A DNA stretch of 26,037 bases, taken from positions 1-26,037 of the IMG/VR virus record IMGVR_UViG_3300030118_000765, one strand, 5' to 3'. The notes under the pieces are model-generated. The model saw nothing but the letters and a program-made list of their open reading frames with translations. It was not told where the DNA came from and made no database searches. Made by a program: the position numbers and the translations under genes. Below are positions 15,914-21,660 of the stretch, piece by piece. Each line of letters starts with the position of its first letter. Within the stretch, counting starts at the first letter, position 1. This stretch comes from a virus.

Positions 15914-16645
15914 GCTTTCTTTTTATTCTTTGATTCTCCAATGTTTGTTTCTCATTTACAAATTCTAAATACATTAAAATTTTGTGTAATCTCTGTTCTG
16001 AGATATGTTCAAATCTTGTAACATCTCCTTGAGCTGCTTGGTAAAATGATGTATACCAACCCCATTTTCTGCTAAACCCTGCTTCAGATGTGTATGCTCC
16101 TTCAGAATCCCCTTCTGCAAATAGTCCATCATAACTACTGACAACTCTTTGCCTAAATTCATTAAAAAAAAAACAGCACCTAGTGCATATGCTAGTGGCA
16201 TTTCTTTCATAGTATCATCTGTAATAGCTTTATATTCCTTTATGTTATATTTGCCTCTTACACTAATATCTACTGGTCTATATAAAACCTGCATAGCTTT
16301 ATGCATTTCTTGCCAATCTCCTAGATATGAATCTAGATCTACAAATTCACCAAAACTAATTTCATCTAAGTTTGGTATAAATCCATAGTTCACTCCATTT
16401 AAGTGAAACTGTCTTTTTAATTTCTGATCTTGATCAAACATAAATCCTAGATCTGTTACTATATCTTGTACATCTTTCCATCTCATCTTCATAACATAAT
16501 CTAGTCTTGTCTTACAAAAGATCTCTATCATTTTTTGTGCAATAAAGGTTTCATCCTCATTGTCCTTTTCCATTTTTAAGTATTTCTGATACTGCCCTAA
16601 TGTTATTTCTGTTAGGTTCTCAGGTATCTTTAGTGTTAGTTCCAT
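15903..16645 (-). CDS. Tail assembly chaperone, -1 frameshift fusion product (gpGT-like)
   Basis: Shifting -1 at the T10 run gives a 247-aa protein: residues 1-161 shared with the zero-frame product, then 86 new residues read in the other frame from 16163 to the TAA at 15903-15905. The extension contains FSRKWGWYTSFYQAAQGDVT, RFEHISEQRLHKILMYLEFV and LENQRIKRKHGR. I recognise this Trp-Gly-Trp-Tyr...GD-x-x-RFE pattern from Bacteroidota phages as the second half of a tail chaperone. It stays open for 86 codons, covers the gap before the next gene and overlaps that gene by 11 bases. Fusion chaperones of this kind are well established in siphophages. Whether slippage is ribosomal or transcriptional cannot be told. 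Confidence 0.75.
15974..16645 (-). CDS. Tail assembly chaperone, zero-frame product
   Basis: 223 aa (MELTLKIPENLTEITLGQYQ) with KMIEIFCKTRLDYVMKMRWK, VNYGFIPNLDEISFGEFVDL and MHKAMQVLYRPVDI, a pattern I know as a conserved gene in Bacteroidota phages. The position at the head of the tail block and the internal slippery site identify it as the gpG-type chaperone, which holds the tape measure protein during tail assembly. The zero-frame stop lies 60 bases before the next gene. It is the first gene of the late operon, next to a divergent plus-strand promoter. No good consensus promoter of its own was found. Confidence 0.68.
   Translation of the reverse strand: MELTLKIPENLTEITLGQYQKYLKMEKDNEDETFIAQKMIEIFCKTRLDYVMKMRWKDVQDIVTDLGFMFDQDQKLKRQFHLNGVNYGFIPNLDEISFGEFVDLDSYLGDWQEMHKAMQVLYRPVDISVRGKYNIKEYKAITDDTMKEMPLAYALGAVFFLMNLGKELSVVMMDYLQKGILKEHTHLKQGLAENGVGIHHFTKQLKEMLQDLNISQNRDYTKF
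16163..16182 (-). promoter_or_regulatory. Programmed -1 frameshift site
   Basis: On the minus strand the zero frame reads GTT TTT TTT TTA, so a canonical X XXY YYZ heptamer (T TTT TTA, bases 16169-16163) sits at the 3' end of a run of ten T. A TAGGTG motif ends 7 bases before the heptamer, a plausible position for a Shine-Dalgarno-like stimulator, although Bacteroidota ribosomes rely little on such pairing. I saw no strong stem-loop directly downstream. Confidence 0.75.
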
Positions 16646-16695
16646 ATCTATATAATAATAAAATAGAAAAGTTTTAAAAAAAAGTTATCAAAATA

Positions 16696-16727
16696 TTTGG
16701 TGATATTATAATAATGTATTATATTTA
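16696..16727 (+). promoter_or_regulatory. Bacteroidota-type promoter of the plus-strand island
   Basis: TTTG at 16696-16699, a 20-base spacer and TATATTTA at 16720-16727 (7 of 8 matches to TAnnTTTG). Initiation would fall near 16732, only about 6 bases before the ATG at 16738. It points away from the minus-strand late operon. Confidence 0.65.
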
Positions 16728-16737
16728 CACTATAAAT

Positions 16738-16968
16738 ATGAAAAACATGAAAAATACATCTGAATTTATCCCAAAAACTGCTTTAGGAAAAGCAAAGAAA
16801 AATTACATAAAATACTTATTAGCTACTAACCAATCTAATATTATTGAAAAAACAATAGAGTGGGAAAAAGCTAATGCTGAATACTATCAAGATATTCCTG
16901 ATGATGTTGTTACAACATTTAATAAATATGGTTTACCTGAAATGAGTATTGAAAACCCTTTATTTTAA
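16738..16968 (+). CDS. Small unknown protein 1 of the plus-strand island
   Basis: 76 aa from the ATG at 16738 (MKNMKNTSEFIPKTALGKAK); the frame is open further upstream to 16714, but that start lies inside the promoter spacer. ATG at 16747 is another option. The protein has a Lys-rich first half (KAKKNYIKYLLATNQSNIIE) and an acidic second half with YYQDIPDDVVTTFNKYG. It is predicted to be helical, with no domain I recognise. It is the first of three tightly spaced genes on the strand opposite to nearly all others, which is typical of accessory cargo genes in phages. The function is unknown; possible roles include host take-over or defence evasion, with no direct evidence. Confidence 0.6.
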   Translation: MKNMKNTSEFIPKTALGKAKKNYIKYLLATNQSNIIEKTIEWEKANAEYYQDIPDDVVTTFNKYGLPEMSIENPLF

Positions 16969-16973
16969 TTATC

Positions 16974-17192
16974 ATGAAAAACACTATTATGAATAACTTA
17001 GAATATTTTTGGAATCATGAGTACAGACATTATCTTAGAGAGGCTAGACCTCATGAAAAAAATAGAATCAAAAATCTATTTATAAAAAACAACTTAGAGT
17101 TAGATGGAGAATCTGATGCACACTTAGACATTATTAAAAAGGTTCTGCCATTCTTTTTCAATCCTAATCTATTAAAAAAACATAGAATATAA
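16974..17192 (+). CDS. Small unknown protein 2 of the plus-strand island
   Basis: 72 aa (MKNTIMNNLEYFWNHEYRHY then LREARPHEKNRIKNLFIKNN), starting 5 bases after the previous stop; the ATG at 16989 is an alternative start. It is rich in aromatic, His and basic residues near the N-terminus, followed by an acidic turn (LDGESDAHLDI) and a Lys/Phe-rich end. No family is recognised. Its stop overlaps the ATG of the third gene (TAATG), indicating translational coupling. Confidence 0.6.
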   Translation: MKNTIMNNLEYFWNHEYRHYLREARPHEKNRIKNLFIKNNLELDGESDAHLDIIKKVLPFFFNPNLLKKHRI

Positions 17193-17311
17193 TGAAAGAC
17201 TTAAAAGAATTAGAAAAATACTTTAACCAACCATTATGGTTAATAACCTTATTACTGTGGATCTTGACAACAGGACTGGTTATCCTAATGTCATATGTAG
17301 ATTCATTGTAA
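17192..17311 (+). CDS. Single-pass membrane micro-protein, 39 aa
   Basis: A 39-aa frame (MKDLKELEKYFNQPLWLITL, LLWILTTGLVILMSYVDSL) coupled by TAATG to the gene before. A charged amphipathic N-terminus of about 14 residues is followed by one hydrophobic segment of about 20, so it should sit in the inner membrane with the N-terminus probably cytoplasmic. It could be a small holin-like, superinfection-exclusion or host-inhibitory protein; nothing in the sequence decides. The transcript ends shortly afterwards in a strong structured terminator. Confidence 0.55.
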   Translation: MKDLKELEKYFNQPLWLITLLLWILTTGLVILMSYVDSL

Positions 17312-17341
17312 TGTTTTTCATATTGATTAGTTTATAAGAAG

Positions 17342-17409
17342 GCACATTTTATGTGTACAGGAGTGGAGGCTAAAGGTTGAGAACCTATTGTAAGTCTCCC
17401 TCCTTTTTT
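17342..17409 (+). terminator. Structured terminator or small RNA at the end of the plus-strand island
   Basis: Three nested or adjacent hairpins: CACAT-TTT-ATGTG (17343-17355); an outer 10-bp stem, GGAG-T-GGAGGC with GTCTCCCTCC, one bulged T (17360-17370 with 17394-17403); and inside its loop AGGTT-GAG-AACCT (17374-17386). Six T follow directly. It is oriented for the plus strand; the other strand lacks a U-tract. It separates the island from the convergent terL gene, whose stop lies in the T-run. The branched shape is more elaborate than a simple terminator, so an RNA with a role of its own is possible. Confidence 0.65.
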
Positions 17410-18562
17410 ATTTTATAGCATACCTTCCATAGTTAGGATAGGATAGTTTATGAACTACACTATATCTGAGTGCATCACAAAAGTGATTGTTAAGGTCTAG
17501 TGGTTTATTAGTAGGATTCCCATTTCTATCTTCTACATACTTATAGCTCTCTAGTTCTCTTATTGCATTAGTGCTATCTTTTGTTACATGTAGTTTGTAT
17601 CTTCTGATCATGTCTATTCCATAATTGATCTCATACTTCTTCTTGCCTTTTATGTTCCATCCCATTCTATAGATCTCCTCTATACTTTTAGGCTCACTAG
17701 AATCTGCAAAGATCTCATCCCTTCTATCTAATCCTAATGCTTCAAACTTATTAGCTAGATCCTGATTAGTTAATCCTGTCTCATATAAGATCTCTCTAAC
17801 ATACATGTTGTCTCCTTCTATGTAAGTCTCACACATACTAGATGGATCTGATGCAAACCCAAAGTCTAATCCTCTAGATATTAGTTTAGCTGTAGCAGGT
17901 ATGTCATTACAAATACTGAACTTAAATACAAGTGATCTGTTCTGTCCTCTTAGTCCTAATCCATATACTCTGTATAATTCAGGATCTGCATCTTTTAATC
18001 TCAGGAGTTCTTGTTTTAGAGTTTCTGATATAAATGGATTCTGCATAAATGTAGTAATGTGTAATGCACAATCAGGTCTCTCTAATACCTTGTCATATAT
18101 CCAATGAAACTGATCATGTGGATTGTAGTCTATAACAATCTGACCATCTGTTCTAAACAGTAACTGATTCCATGATTCTAGATCTACTTCATTAGCCTCA
18201 TTAACAAATAACAGATCTCTCTTTCTACCTCTAACTCTAGATCCCATATCTAAGCTAAAAAACTCTATTAGGTTTCCATTTAACCAATACTCATTAGATG
18301 TCTTGTTATGATAGATCTCTGAGTACAGGTCATTGTTCTTTAGGATCTCTAAAAAGTCTCTTAGAACTGATGCCTTTAAACTAGGTAGTGTTTTTCTACA
18401 TATAGATATAACTCTATTTGTATGCTTATTACAATAGCTAAATATTATCCAAATAAGTGTGTTGTATGTTTTACCTGATCTTGATGATCCTTGTAGTGCT
18501 ACTATTTTCTGTTTATTCTTTTCAAGTATATCAAATACAACATTAGTCTGTATCTGCTTCAT
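17408..18562 (-). CDS. terL: Terminase large subunit
   Basis: 384 aa with both domains of the phage DNA-packaging motor. The N-terminal ATPase has a Walker A motif GSSRSGKT (25-32) and a Walker B strand LLFVNEANEV (117-126) with catalytic Glu122. The C-terminal RNase H-like nuclease has GLDFGFASDPS (Asp233), IFADSSEP (Asp287) and NHFCDALRY (Asp363). It cuts concatemeric DNA and drives it into the prohead through the portal. The start overlaps the small-subunit gene by 20 bases. The stop lies in the T-run of the convergent terminator. The length is slightly short for the family but all motifs are present. Confidence 0.93.
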   Translation of the reverse strand: MKQIQTNVVFDILEKNKQKIVALQGSSRSGKTYNTLIWIIFSYCNKHTNRVISICRKTLPSLKASVLRDFLEILKNNDLYSEIYHNKTSNEYWLNGNLIEFFSLDMGSRVRGRKRDLLFVNEANEVDLESWNQLLFRTDGQIVIDYNPHDQFHWIYDKVLERPDCALHITTFMQNPFISETLKQELLRLKDADPELYRVYGLGLRGQNRSLVFKFSICNDIPATAKLISRGLDFGFASDPSSMCETYIEGDNMYVREILYETGLTNQDLANKFEALGLDRRDEIFADSSEPKSIEEIYRMGWNIKGKKKYEINYGIDMIRRYKLHVTKDSTNAIRELESYKYVEDRNGNPTNKPLDLNNHFCDALRYSVVHKLSYPNYGRYAIK

Positions 18563-18881
18563 CCTTTAGTATCTTAACCTCAAACATCTTGTCTCCAATA
18601 GTATCTACTTCCTGTCTTTCTATATAGCCTCTTTTCTTACCTTTAGTTTTTAAATAGAATAAGATCTCTGCTGTTTTACCATCTCTGATATTAGACAATA
18701 ACTGATGCTCTGCAAAGTCTAGTAGACCTTCTCTAACTTCATCTACCTGACCTGCAAACTCTTTATCTTTCATCCAATCATAGAAAGTCTGTCTAGAGAT
18801 GTTAGCTGCTTTACATGCCTTACTAACATTTCCCATCTTACTTGCATACACCTCTAAAAACTTTGATCTATCTTTTGCCAT
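18543..18881 (-). CDS. terS: Terminase small subunit
   Basis: A 112-aa protein (MAKDRSKFLEVYASKMGNVS). A helix-turn-helix lies at about 18-40 (NVSKACKAANISRQTFYDWM), followed by helices for oligomerisation (LDFAEHQLLSNIRDGKTAEI, LFYLKTKGKKRGY) and a short acidic C-terminus. This is the standard plan of small terminases that recognise the packaging site and activate the large subunit. Overlap with terL (20 bases) and with the upstream lipoprotein gene (28 bases) shows tight coupling. Confidence 0.85.
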   Translation of the reverse strand: MAKDRSKFLEVYASKMGNVSKACKAANISRQTFYDWMKDKEFAGQVDEVREGLLDFAEHQLLSNIRDGKTAEILFYLKTKGKKRGYIERQEVDTIGDKMFEVKILKDEADTD

Positions 18882-19069
18882 CTTTTACTTAGTGAATCTT
18901 TTATCTTTTCTAATCTCTCTATTGTGTATTTTGATCTTGGTAACTTCTCATCTAATTTGTTAATAACTGTACTCTTAATTGTGTAACAAGATGTCATTAA
19001 TAACATCAAAAATATTACCAAAATCCTTTTTACTGATTTATTGTCAAGTTTGTAAACTTTCTTCTTCAC
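18854..19069 (-). CDS. Small lipoprotein, 71 aa
   Basis: The GTG start at 19069 gives MKKKVYKLDNKSVKRILVIF then LMLLMTSCYTIKS. A basic n-region, a hydrophobic core and a lipobox LMTSC make Cys28 the probable lipidated residue after signal peptidase II cleavage. The mature part has only about 44 residues, is helical and charged (KLPRSKYTIERLEKIKDSLS). A phage-coded short lipoprotein could be an outer-membrane spanin subunit (Rz1-like) or a superinfection-exclusion factor. No Rz-like partner or endolysin is next to it. No upstream ATG is available in this frame, and the start overlaps the preceding gene by 26 bases. Confidence 0.6.
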   Translation of the reverse strand: MKKKVYKLDNKSVKRILVIFLMLLMTSCYTIKSTVINKLDEKLPRSKYTIERLEKIKDSLSKRWQKIDQSF

Positions 19070-19487
19070 TCATTTGTATAATAGCCTCCTCATACATTTC
19101 TTTCACTATTGTTGATAACTTTAGTAAATCATCATCTGATAAATACTTGAGTTTTGGTTTTATAAAATCAATTCTTTGTGCTGCAAGATCTTCTTCTAGA
19201 TCAATTACAACTGCATGATACCACTCTAATAGATGTGGTGAATATTTACTATAAACCTCAAATGATTTTAGGCTATGTATTACACTTGCATGTGTTATTG
19301 TGTAATTATACTCCTCTGCTAGGTCCTGAATTTCCCTAAGTGTAAACCTATAGAATTTCTTTAGTACAGTATACAGTAGTGATCTTACCTCTACTACTTC
19401 CCTTCTCCTTGTATTGTCAAATACTTTATATCCTGATAATGATTCTATTTCATTTATCAATGTCATTATCCTACTTCTATTCCTCAT
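19044..19487 (-). CDS. DnaA domain IV-like DNA-binding protein
   Basis: 147 aa. Residues 25-80 (NTRRREVVEVRSLLYTVLKK, FTLREIQDLAEEYNYTITHA, SVIHSLKSFEVY) follow the pattern of the C-terminal helix-turn-helix of DnaA: a basic R-x-x-E-V-V-x-x-R-S helix, then a HAxVIHS signature matching D-H-S/T-T-V-x-H-A/S. DnaA's ATPase domains are absent. In DnaA this part binds DnaA boxes, so the phage protein could bind the phage origin, compete at host origins or regulate transcription. The remaining helical C-terminus (LSDDDLLKLSTIVKEMYEEA) is acidic. The start is coupled by ATGA to the HNH-like gene upstream. The domain is recognised by pattern; the role is inference. Confidence 0.65.
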   Translation of the reverse strand: MRNRSRIMTLINEIESLSGYKVFDNTRRREVVEVRSLLYTVLKKFYRFTLREIQDLAEEYNYTITHASVIHSLKSFEVYSKYSPHLLEWYHAVVIDLEEDLAAQRIDFIKPKLKYLSDDDLLKLSTIVKEMYEEAIIQMSEEESLQT

Positions 19488-19876
19488 TGTTTTTTGTGTT
19501 TATTTCTATACTCTTTATTATTGTGCAAACCTGCATGTCTTGCTTTTTTTATTCTTTCTTCTTTAGGCATGTCCATCAAGTTTTGACTTTGTGTACCTAT
19601 TGCAATATTATCCCATGTATCATCATTTCTAATACTGTTTAAATGTCTAACAACTGTTCCTTCTAAATATATCAATGCATCATATTTTTGGTATGCTTGT
19701 AATCTAGACCATTTAAACTTTATATGTTTCTTTGGATCTAATGGATTTCTAAATTGAAAAATATTATAACCATTCTTTAACCAACCTTTTACAGGATTAC
19801 CATTCTTACCTAATAGCTTTCCATCTTTAGTCATTCTATAACCTTCTTGATATGCTAATATTTCATTTCTGCTCAT
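19484..19876 (-). CDS. HNH-type endonuclease-like protein
   Basis: 130 aa. An N-terminal part, YRMTKDGKLLGKNGNPVKGW then LKNGYNIFQFR, resembles NUMOD-like or AP2-like DNA-recognition elements of phage HNH proteins. It is followed by VVRHLNSIRNDDTWDNIAIG and TQSQNLMDMPKEER, the core H-L-x...N-x-W-x-N-I/L-x-x-G-T-x-x-x-N motif of HNH endonucleases. The end is very basic. Such proteins nick DNA as free-standing homing enzymes or help terminase cut at cos sites. The gene lies three genes upstream of terS. Coupled neighbours and the absence of any interrupted gene suggest it is a resident gene. Catalytic activity is not certain. Confidence 0.68.
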   Translation of the reverse strand: MSRNEILAYQEGYRMTKDGKLLGKNGNPVKGWLKNGYNIFQFRNPLDPKKHIKFKWSRLQAYQKYDALIYLEGTVVRHLNSIRNDDTWDNIAIGTQSQNLMDMPKEERIKKARHAGLHNNKEYRNKHKKQ

Positions 19877-20144
19877 TGTCTATTTTAGTTTGCAAAGCTG
19901 CTAATGCTCTCCATGCTACTTTAGCTAAATGTGATACTCCATCATCATCTTGTTCCTTAGCTTGTATTAGATGTCTAGTTAAAGCATCTAGGTGGTCCAT
20001 ACTTTTACTCTTGTCCCAATGTAGAGGTTTACCTTTGTGATGTTGTTCATTTCCAATCTTGCTCACTCTTGATATTTCCATAAGAGCATCAGGAAAGTAA
20101 TTTATTACACCTGTCCATACTGGATAATCTTTTCTATTCATCAT
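19863..20144 (-). CDS. DUF5664-type dATP/dGTP diphosphohydrolase-like protein
   Basis: 93 aa: VWTGVINYFPDALMEISRVS, then KIGNEQHHKGKPLHWDKSKS, MDHLDALTRHLIQAKEQDDD and GVSHLAKVAWRALAALQTKI. This sequence pattern is what I know as DUF5664, annotated as a dATP/dGTP diphosphohydrolase-type N-terminal domain in phages. The His/Asp-rich helices could bind a metal ion. A role in adjusting the deoxynucleotide pool during phage replication fits the surrounding DNA-metabolism genes but is unproven. The start at 20144 forms an ATGA overlap with the preceding gene; the second ATG (20141) is less favoured. Confidence 0.68.
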   Translation of the reverse strand: MMNRKDYPVWTGVINYFPDALMEISRVSKIGNEQHHKGKPLHWDKSKSMDHLDALTRHLIQAKEQDDDGVSHLAKVAWRALAALQTKIDNEQK

Positions 20145-20305
20145 CTAAACAACCAAAATAAAAAGTTTATTCCCATAATTGCCCATAATGTAAAAAATGG
20201 TAATCCCCAAACTACATATCTCAGTAGTCTTTTTTGAAAAGCTATGTCAGCTTTAGTTGTTCTATAATGATGTCTTAAATCTGCTCTTGGTATATAATGT
20301 TTCAT
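20141..20305 (-). CDS. Small membrane protein, 54 aa
   Basis: The ATG at 20305 (MKHYIPRADLRHHYRTTKAD) overlaps the stop of the exonuclease gene (ATGA). This favours it over a longer frame starting at 20356. A basic His/Arg-rich first half is followed by a strongly hydrophobic, aromatic C-terminal segment (YVVWGLPFFTLWAIMGINFL then FWLFR), enough for one membrane span with a short positively charged tip. A small holin-like or membrane-anchoring role is possible, but no lysis enzyme is nearby. The function is unknown. Confidence 0.55.
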   Translation of the reverse strand: MKHYIPRADLRHHYRTTKADIAFQKRLLRYVVWGLPFFTLWAIMGINFLFWLFR

Positions 20306-21087
20306 AATTCTATGTTTATATAATATTGATCTAAATCTGTTTCCTGCATAAACCATTCCTCATATATATCTAATGCTCTCCTGACCTTTGCCTCACCTCT
20401 TAGATAAAACTCCTCTGATACTTGTGCATAACCTATATCAAGAGATCCTTTATCTATAACAATAAATCCCATATTTTCAGGTGCTATATCAAAGCCATAA
20501 CAATATAAAAAACATTGTATGTCATATCCAAATTTATCTGCACTATATTGCCATCCATTTAATGATGATGTAGTCTTTAGGTCATACATTTCTGAATTGT
20601 TGCTTAGAATATCTGCTCTTGCTCTAAATGGATATGGATTTCCATTATGCTCTAGAGTAAAAACCTCACTCTGTTCAAACTCACTATCATTTAATTTTTG
20701 CATCACCATTTCATTTCTTAGTAATGCATCAGCTAATCTCTCTGCATCATGTTTCTCTTTTAGTGTAAACACTTTACCATATTGTTTAACTGCATCTTTA
20801 TATTTCTTTGTATTCTTACTTTGCACATTAACAAATATCTGACTAGCAAATACATCAGGTTGTAGTACAGCAGCATGTGCTAACCACCCATCTCTAAATG
20901 CTTGTGCATCAGGTTGCCCATATTCTAATATATGTTTATATGTTTTAGGAGAGGATAGTAAGTGTTTTAAGGAACTGGATGAAAATGCATACCTACCTAA
21001 ATAGCTATAGTAAAAATCATCATCATCAGCTTTCTTAATTAGTTCTTCTCTATCCCATGATTGTCCATCTAATAGTGTTATGTTCAT
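20302..21087 (-). CDS. PD-(D/E)XK exonuclease, RecB/Exo VIII-like
   Basis: A 261-aa protein. It has YAFSSSSLKHLLSSPKTYKH, AQAFRDGWLAHAAVLQPDVF and PFRARADILSNNSEMYDLKT, followed by YDIQCFLYCYGFDI. The G-x-x-x-H, the R-A-x-x-D and the D-L-K-T (variant of E-x-K) motifs with a downstream Gln/Tyr helix form the core of PD-(D/E)XK exonucleases such as the DUF3799 / exodeoxyribonuclease VIII-like enzymes of phages. These enzymes resect double-stranded DNA for recombination, usually with a single-strand annealing partner. No clear annealing protein is visible here. The start overlaps the previous stop by 4 bases. The family is well supported. Confidence 0.78.
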   Translation of the reverse strand: MNITLLDGQSWDREELIKKADDDDFYYSYLGRYAFSSSSLKHLLSSPKTYKHILEYGQPDAQAFRDGWLAHAAVLQPDVFASQIFVNVQSKNTKKYKDAVKQYGKVFTLKEKHDAERLADALLRNEMVMQKLNDSEFEQSEVFTLEHNGNPYPFRARADILSNNSEMYDLKTTSSLNGWQYSADKFGYDIQCFLYCYGFDIAPENMGFIVIDKGSLDIGYAQVSEEFYLRGEAKVRRALDIYEEWFMQETDLDQYYINIEL

Positions 21088-21377
21088 TCTTGTAATTTTA
21101 GTGTTACTGTTATATATAATGTCTTGTTATGTACATGATAAAACTTACCTATAATTCTAGCCAACAACTCCATGTTCTGAAATGTAACAAGGATCTCCTC
21201 ATACATATTAGGTATAGCTTCAAAATCCATCCATACTGCATTTAGCTGATCTATTACTAAATTCTCTATGTCTACTTCTGCACCTTTATAAATTGTATCA
21301 GGTTCAAATTCTAATTCTACTCCTAATTCAATTTTCTTTGGTTTCCAATTTGGATTCAGCTTTTCTAGCTCTGTCAA
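21084..21377 (-). CDS. Unknown protein, 97 aa
   Basis: The frame needs a TTG start at 21377 (MTELEKLNPNWKPKKIELGV) because no ATG occurs before residue 49, and it overlaps the preceding gene by 50 bases. Alternating acidic helices and beta strands end in HVHNKTLYITVTLKLQE. No family recognised. It is placed directly before the exonuclease, with a 4-base overlap, so a helper role in DNA processing is possible but not shown. Confidence 0.5.
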   Translation of the reverse strand: MTELEKLNPNWKPKKIELGVELEFEPDTIYKGAEVDIENLVIDQLNAVWMDFEAIPNMYEEILVTFQNMELLARIIGKFYHVHNKTLYITVTLKLQE

Positions 21378-21660
21378 TGGCTCTTAATTTATCTGTTCTA
21401 TATTCATCTATACTTAACATCAAAAGATGTCTGTCATTCTGTAGCTCTTGTACATAAAAGTGTATTTGCAATACAGCATTAATTAATGTCTCTAGCTTTT
21501 CATTAGTAGGATTCTTTTTTTGATACTCTAATAATATGCTATTTACTATTTCAGCATTTGTTAAATACTGCATGTCTTTTAGGTTGTCTAGTTTCTTACT
21601 GACTAACTCTCTGTCAATGTCCTTTGTAGGAACACTAATATTGAAATCTGTACCTTTCAT
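21328..21660 (-). CDS. Unknown helical protein, 110 aa
   Basis: Begins MKGTDFNISVPTKDIDRELV and contains long predicted helices (AEIVNSILLEYQKKNPTNEK, LINAVLQIHFYVQELQNDRH, DKLRAIDRARKAESKLETKE), consistent with a coiled coil in the C-terminal half. Lys/Glu-rich, no recognised domain. It overlaps the neighbours on both sides by 26 and 50 bases. A partner of one of the flanking nuclease-like proteins would fit but is not supported by sequence. Confidence 0.5.
   Translation of the reverse strand: MKGTDFNISVPTKDIDRELVSKKLDNLKDMQYLTNAEIVNSILLEYQKKNPTNEKLETLINAVLQIHFYVQELQNDRHLLMLSIDEYRTDKLRAIDRARKAESKLETKEN

Noticed and set aside
16658-16692. Possible minus-strand promoter for the late operon (TTTG, 23-base spacer, TATTTTAT)
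   Set aside because: The spacer is too long and the -7 box has two mismatches in its TTTG half; kept only as an argument that late transcription may use another signal.
17311-17337. Eight-codon frame (MFFILISL) coupled by TAATG after the membrane micro-protein
   Set aside because: Too short to support as a gene; it lies between the last island gene and the structured terminator.
18543-19069. Overlaps among terminase, lipoprotein and DnaA-like genes as signs of frameshift or pseudogene
   Set aside because: Each frame is complete with its own recognisable features; overlaps of 4 to 50 bases are normal in this compact operon.
20306-20356. Longer start for the small membrane protein
   Set aside because: The ATG at 20305 forms an ATGA overlap with the exonuclease stop; the extra 17 residues only mirror the exonuclease coding sequence.
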